Shown: positions 14,730-18,137 of the stretch, in pieces
Layout: each line of letters opens with the position of its first letter
How positions within the stretch are numbered: position 1 is the first letter of the stretch
NCBI GenBank assembly: GCA_044233745.1
Contig: JBIIJN010000055.1
Location: 1 to 18,137, forward strand
Source: UBA6165 sp044233745
GTDB taxonomy: Bacteria; Bacteroidota; Bacteroidia; Flavobacteriales_D; Crocinitomicaceae
Direction: 5' to 3'
DNA: 18,137 nucleotides
Position numbers and translations under genes: made by a program
Notes under the pieces: generated by a model
Told to the model about the DNA's origin: nothing
What the model saw: the letters and a program-made list of their open reading frames with translations, nothing else
Databases searched by the model: none

Positions 14730-16064
14730 TTACTTCCACAGTCCCAGACCACGCAGCACATCCAGTCCATTGGCGTATAGCATCAAACCGAGTAAAAAGA
14801 TAATACCCACCATTTGTGCATATTCCAAGAATTTTTGCGGAAGAGATTTTCCAGTAATCATTTCCCAAGAAAGAAATGCCACATGACCGCCATCCAAAGC
14901 TGGAATAGGCAACAAATTTAAAAATGCCAACATAAACGACAGGAATGCCGTGGTCATCCAGAAGTCGTGCCACACCCATTTAGAACCATAGAGATTAGCA
15001 ATGGTGCCCACACCTCCAAGTCCAGTAGCTCCTTTGGATGTGAAAATAAATTTCAAACTCACCACATAATCTCGCAGGGTTTGATACCCAAAACCGATTC
15101 CAGCGCTGAAAGCATCAGCAAAAGAATAGTCAATTTTCGATTTAGACAGACCATGCTCTGCTATTTCTGTTGACATGGCAATTCCAATTTTACCAGTTGA
15201 ATCAACATCTACACTGATTTCTTCAATTTTACCAGCGCGCTCAATGGTTAAAGCAAGTGTACCGCCGGCATTTGATTTAATAGATTCAGTAAATTCATCC
15301 CAAAACTTTATTTCATTTCCGTTGATTGCCAAAACAGCATCACCAGCTTTCAACCCTTTTTTATGAGCTTCTAGACCGTCAACAACTTGACCAATTATTG
15401 GGTAGTAACGATGCGAAACCGTATTCATGCCTTCAGTTTTGAAGATTTCATATTCCACATCTTCTGGCAATTTAATGGTCTCTTCAGTACCATCTTCATG
15501 GAGCACCACAAATTCACGTTCAGCGCGCAACATAATTCCTTTTCCAACTTCATCCAACGACTTAATTTCTTTGCCGCCCATGCTCACAATTTTATCTCCA
15601 TTTTGGAAACCATATTGCTGTAAAACTTCACCTACATAAACTCCATGACCATTTCCTTCGGCACCAACATACGTTTTGCCATAGCCCCACAAAATGAAGA
15701 TATAGATTCCAAATCCCAGAATCAAATTCACGATAATTCCACCCAACATAATAATCAAACGTTGCCAAGCTGGTTTATAGCGGAACTCCCAAGGTTGTGG
15801 TTCTTGTTTCATTTGCTCGGTGTCCATGGATTCGTCAATCATGCCCGCGATTTTCACGTAGCCCCCTAGCGGCAACCAACCCAATCCCCACTCAGTATCG
15901 CCAATTTTCTTTTTGAAAACTGAAAACCAAGGATTGAAAAACAAATAAAATTTTTCAACGCGGGTTTTAAACGCTCTCGCAGCCAAATAATGACCAAATT
16001 CATGAACCGTTACCAAAATGGCAAGCGCCAAAATCAACTGTCCAACTTTTATTAAAATATCCAT
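14730..16064 (-). CDS. rseP: RseP-type site-2 zinc metalloprotease (M50B) with two PDZ domains
   Basis: An intramembrane protease that cleaves membrane-bound substrates such as anti-sigma factors or leftover signal peptides. The zinc site HEFGH is at residues 21-25 (His21, Glu22, His25) inside the first membrane helix. The third zinc ligand lies in NLLPIPALDGG (383-393, Asp391) in a C-terminal helix. Two PDZ domains sit between: about 140-195 (GVYVGEVLQQYGFQNGDKIV) and 222-290 (IIGQVVDGLEAHKKGLKAGD). The GGYVK loop (67-71) is present. The frame extends to a TTG at 16097, but that lies upstream of a TATCTTTG -7 box; the ATG at 16064 gives the standard 444-residue protein beginning MDILIKVGQ. 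It is transcribed divergently from comM and convergent to the OMP gene. Its substrate in this organism is unknown. Confidence 0.95.
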   Translation of the reverse strand: MDILIKVGQLILALAILVTVHEFGHYLAARAFKTRVEKFYLFFNPWFSVFKKKIGDTEWGLGWLPLGGYVKIAGMIDESMDTEQMKQEPQPWEFRYKPAWQRLIIMLGGIIVNLILGFGIYIFILWGYGKTYVGAEGNGHGVYVGEVLQQYGFQNGDKIVSMGGKEIKSLDEVGKGIMLRAEREFVVLHEDGTEETIKLPEDVEYEIFKTEGMNTVSHRYYPIIGQVVDGLEAHKKGLKAGDAVLAINGNEIKFWDEFTESIKSNAGGTLALTIERAGKIEEISVDVDSTGKIGIAMSTEIAEHGLSKSKIDYSFADAFSAGIGFGYQTLRDYVVSLKFIFTSKGATGLGGVGTIANLYGSKWVWHDFWMTTAFLSFMLAFLNLLPIPALDGGHVAFLSWEMITGKSLPQKFLEYAQMVGIIFLLGLMLYANGLDVLRGLGLWK

Positions 16065-16085
16065 ATAGGGTGAATTTTTGAAGCG

Positions 16086-16093
16086 CAAAGATA
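16086..16093 (-). promoter_or_regulatory. Bacteroidota -7 box (TATCTTTG) before rseP
   Basis: On the minus strand TATCTTTG followed by C matches TAnnTTTG. It ends 21 bases before the ATG at 16064, the same distance as the boxes of the aldehyde dehydrogenase, comM and metF. It fixes the rseP start at 16064 rather than at the upstream TTG. Confidence 0.65.
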
Positions 16094-16200
16094 GCAATAA
16101 TCCATGCCGAAAAATGTACTATAAAACAATATCAAAAATTAAAAAGACAAATTAATAATCACTTTTTTGATTAAAAAAGCTTCAAATTAAAATATTGTTA

Positions 16201-16208
16201 TACATTTG
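16201..16208 (+). promoter_or_regulatory. Bacteroidota -7 box (TACATTTG) before comM
   Basis: TACATTTG followed by C ends 22 bases before the ATG at 16231. The region upstream (16120-16200) is very AT-rich. It supports the ATG at 16231 over the in-frame TTG at 16195, which would lie upstream of the promoter. A -33 TTG is not evident at ideal spacing. Confidence 0.65.
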
Positions 16209-16230
16209 CCTCAACCAAAACTACTACATC

Positions 16231-17772
16231 ATGATCAGCAAGACCTACGGAAGCGCCGTTTTTGGCGTGGATGCAACAACGATTACCATCGAGGTAAATC
16301 TCGGAAAAGGAATCAATTTTTATTTGGTCGGATTGCCCGACAGCGCAGTAAAAGAAAGTCAGCAGCGCATCAAAGCGGCGTTTAATAATAATGATTTGCA
16401 GTGGCCAGGCAAAGAAATCACCATCAACATGGCGCCGGCAGATATTCGCAAAGAAGGCTCTGTTTTCGACTTGACCATTGCATGCGGCATTCTGTCAGTT
16501 ACAGGTCAAATTTCAGGCGAAAACTTGGAAGAATACATCATCTTGGGCGAATTGTCTTTGGATGGTGAAGTAAAACCCGTGCGGGGCATTTTGCCCATCG
16601 CCTTACAAGCCAAAGCAGAGGGATTCAAAGGCCTGATTATACCCAAAGAAAACTGCAGAGAAGCCGCTGTTGTGGAAGGCTTAAATGTTTATGGCATGGA
16701 ACACATCAAGGACGTAATTGCTTATTTCGACAATCCCGGCGCATTTGAACCCTATAAAATTGATTTACACGAAATGTTCTACAACAGGGTCACCAACGAT
16801 ACTGTGGATTTCAAAGATGTGAAAGGTCAAGCCAATATCAAGCGGGCTTTTGAAATTGCCGCCGCTGGCGGGCACAATGTGATTTTAATCGGTCCACCAG
16901 GTGCAGGAAAGTCCATGTTGGCCAAGCGATTGTCGACCATTCTGCCCCCCATGACTTTGGAGGAATCGTTGGAAACCACTAAAATTCATAGTGTTGCGGG
17001 TAAAACAGATGTTTCCCAGGGCTTAATCACCTCACGGCCTTTTAGAAAACCACATCACACAATCTCCGATGTCGCTTTGGTGGGTGGCGGAAGTTTCCCA
17101 CAACCTGGAGAAATTTCTTTGGCGCACAATGGTGTTCTGTTTTTAGATGAATTGCCCGAATACAAACGCACTGTATTGGAAGTGATGCGGCAACCTTTGG
17201 AGGATCGCGTTGTGACCATTTCGCGTGCTAAATTCACGGTGGAATATCCAACGGGATTTATGCTTGTGGCTGCGATGAATCCTTGTCCGTGTGGATATCA
17301 CAACCACCCAGATAAAGATTGTGTTTGTGGCCCACCTGTTGTGCAGCGCTATTTGAATAAAATTTCTGGTCCTTTGTTGGATAGAATTGACTTGCATGTG
17401 GAAGTGACACCCGTTGGATTTCAGGAATTGGCATACGACCAACCCAGCGAAACCAGTGCAGACATACGTGAACGGGTTATTAAAGCAAGACAGGTGCAAG
17501 AAAGGCGTTTCATTAAGAAAAAAGGCATACACGCCAATGCCCAAATGGAAAATCGCGACCTACACAAACACTGCCAAATCAGCGATGCATCTATGAGTTT
17601 AATGAAAACCGCGATGGATAAATTGGGGCTCTCTGCACGCGCCTACGATCGCATTTTGAAAGTAGCCCGAACCATTGCCGATTTGGACAATTCAGAAAAC
17701 ATCGAAGTGACCCATTTGGCCGAAGCCATTCAATTCAGAACCTTGGATAGGAGCAATTGGGCAGAAAAATAA
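16231..17772 (+). CDS. comM: YifB/ComM family Mg-chelatase-like AAA+ ATPase
   Basis: A 513-residue AAA+ ATPase. In naturally transformable Gammaproteobacteria ComM is a hexameric helicase that promotes branch migration during DNA integration; the family is widespread outside competent species. The N-terminal ChlI/Lon-protease-like domain occupies about 1-180 (SAVFGVDATTITIEVNL, LVGLPDSAVKESQQRIKAA). The AAA+ core has Walker A GPPGAGKS (221-228), Walker B GVLFLDELPE (301-310) and MNPCPCG (349-355). Cys352, Cys354, Cys364 and Cys366 form a CxC...CxC pair typical of the family and possibly metal-binding. The GPLLDRIDLHVEV motif (380-392) carries the arginine of the sensor/finger region. The C-terminal Mg-chelatase helical domain (about 415-510) ends TIADLDNSENIEVTHLAEAI. 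The start is set by the -7 box at 16201. The gene stands alone; no competence genes are in view. Confidence 0.95.
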   Translation: MISKTYGSAVFGVDATTITIEVNLGKGINFYLVGLPDSAVKESQQRIKAAFNNNDLQWPGKEITINMAPADIRKEGSVFDLTIACGILSVTGQISGENLEEYIILGELSLDGEVKPVRGILPIALQAKAEGFKGLIIPKENCREAAVVEGLNVYGMEHIKDVIAYFDNPGAFEPYKIDLHEMFYNRVTNDTVDFKDVKGQANIKRAFEIAAAGGHNVILIGPPGAGKSMLAKRLSTILPPMTLEESLETTKIHSVAGKTDVSQGLITSRPFRKPHHTISDVALVGGGSFPQPGEISLAHNGVLFLDELPEYKRTVLEVMRQPLEDRVVTISRAKFTVEYPTGFMLVAAMNPCPCGYHNHPDKDCVCGPPVVQRYLNKISGPLLDRIDLHVEVTPVGFQELAYDQPSETSADIRERVIKARQVQERRFIKKKGIHANAQMENRDLHKHCQISDASMSLMKTAMDKLGLSARAYDRILKVARTIADLDNSENIEVTHLAEAIQFRTLDRSNWAEK

Positions 17773-17800
17773 TGGTGTAAAATATCATTTGCCACATATT

Positions 17801-17820
17801 AAAACTTAAGCTTGAGTTTT
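17801..17820. promoter_or_regulatory. 20-bp near-perfect palindrome between comM and metF
   Basis: AAAACTTAAGCTTGAGTTTT is a palindrome apart from one symmetric T/G mismatch pair. It can form a 7-base stem (one T-G wobble) with an AAGCTT loop and a T-rich end, so it may be a weak terminator for comM. It also ends 5 bases before the metF -7 box, where an operator would block RNA polymerase. The sequence cannot tell these apart. Confidence 0.45.
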
Positions 17821-17825
17821 ACGTT

Positions 17826-17833
17826 TATATTTG
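17826..17833 (+). promoter_or_regulatory. Bacteroidota -7 box (TATATTTG) before metF
   Basis: TATATTTG followed by C ends 19 bases before the ATG at 17853. The leader is far too short for a SAM or cobalamin riboswitch, so any methionine control would have to act at the promoter. Confidence 0.65.
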
Positions 17834-17852
17834 CAACTTCCTAATTTTTACA

Positions 17853-18137
17853 ATGAAAGTAATAGACCACATCAACAATTCATCAGACACGCTTTTCTCT
17901 TTCGAGATATTACCTCCGTTAAAAGGCATGAGCATTCATTCTATATATAATGGAATCGACCCTTTAATGGAGTTTAAGCCCAAATTTGTGAATGTGACGT
18001 ACCACCGTGAGGAGTACGTATATCGTGAGCATGAAAACGGATTATTGGAGAAAATATCCATACGCAAAAGACCAGGAACCGTAGGTATTTGTGCTGCTAT
18101 TATGAACAGATACGACGTTGATGCCGTGCCTCACCTG
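17853..18137 (+). CDS. metF: Methylenetetrahydrofolate reductase, 3' end missing
   Basis: The first 95 codons of a flavoprotein that reduces 5,10-methylenetetrahydrofolate to 5-methyltetrahydrofolate for methionine synthesis. The start MKVIDHINNSSDTLFSFEIL gives the family motif FEILPP, with the catalytic glutamate at residue 18 (equivalent to Glu28 of E. coli MetF). Then come FVNVTYHRE (the V.VTY.. motif) and RKRPGTVGICAAIMNRYDVD followed by AVPHL, which matches the first FAD/folate-barrel strands and the 'AVPHL' segment preceding the conserved His/Cys turn. The gene runs off the right edge; full-length proteins are near 300-320 residues. A -7 box lies 19 bases upstream and a palindrome just before that. 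Members of this phylum usually place metF near metH, which would lie outside the window. Confidence 0.93.
   Translation, partial: MKVIDHINNSSDTLFSFEILPPLKGMSIHSIYNGIDPLMEFKPKFVNVTYHREEYVYREHENGLLEKISIRKRPGTVGICAAIMNRYDVDAVPHL

Noticed and set aside
17853..18137. A riboswitch or attenuator in front of metF
   Set aside because: The leader after the -7 box is only about 19 bases; no room for a SAM or cobalamin riboswitch.
1..18137. CRISPR arrays, tRNA or rRNA genes, insertion sequences, phage genes
   Set aside because: None seen: no regularly spaced direct repeats, no cloverleaf or rRNA-like sequence, and no transposase, integrase or phage protein motifs.

Overview
The window reads as chromosomal DNA of a Bacteroidota bacterium, most likely Flavobacteriia or a close relative. 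The reasons are: a type IX secretion (T9SS) C-terminal sorting domain on a surface protein; a TonB-dependent receptor with the N-terminal carboxypeptidase-regulatory-like domain typical of the phylum; near absence of Shine-Dalgarno sequences; and several copies of the Bacteroidota -7 promoter box TAnnTTTG just upstream of genes. By eye the base composition is moderately AT-rich and even throughout. I see no insertion sequence, prophage, CRISPR array, tRNA or rRNA.

Layout. (1) 1-1346: 3' part of a long-chain acyl-CoA synthetase, closed by a clear hairpin terminator. (2) 1461-3699: two overlapping GT-B glycosyltransferases, an operon probably serving cell-envelope glycan synthesis. (3) 3966-6082: an ALDH7/antiquitin-type aldehyde dehydrogenase and a bacilliredoxin-like CGC protein, ended by a strong terminator. 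(4) 6165-6593, minus: a small unrecognised protein, divergent from (5). (5) 6755-10130: a secreted PCMD-type T9SS cargo protein followed 10 bases later by a TonB-dependent receptor that starts with TTG; they probably act together at the outer membrane. (6) 10209-13672, minus: a large AsmA-family membrane protein with an 11-residue-repeat helical tail, then a HEAT-like protein. (7) 13724-14491: a small outer-membrane beta-barrel protein, divergent from AsmA. (8) 14730-16064, minus: the RseP-type site-2 protease. (9) 16231-17772: the ComM/YifB AAA+ ATPase. (10) 17853 to the end: the 5' part of metF.

Most genes are chromosomal housekeeping or envelope functions: lipid activation, glycan synthesis, outer-membrane uptake, AsmA, RseP envelope stress and OMPs. 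The least explained content lies between and at the ends of genes. A family of GCTAGC-rich imperfect palindromes sits at or inside the stop codons of four genes. A decayed palindromic element of the CACAAAGG type lies between the OMP and rseP. The spacing of TAnnTTTG boxes suggests one leaderless transcript. I did not find a convincing new multi-gene system; the best candidates for follow-up are the 3'-end repeat family, the AsmA hendecad tail with its HEAT-like partner, and the PCMD/TonB receptor pair.
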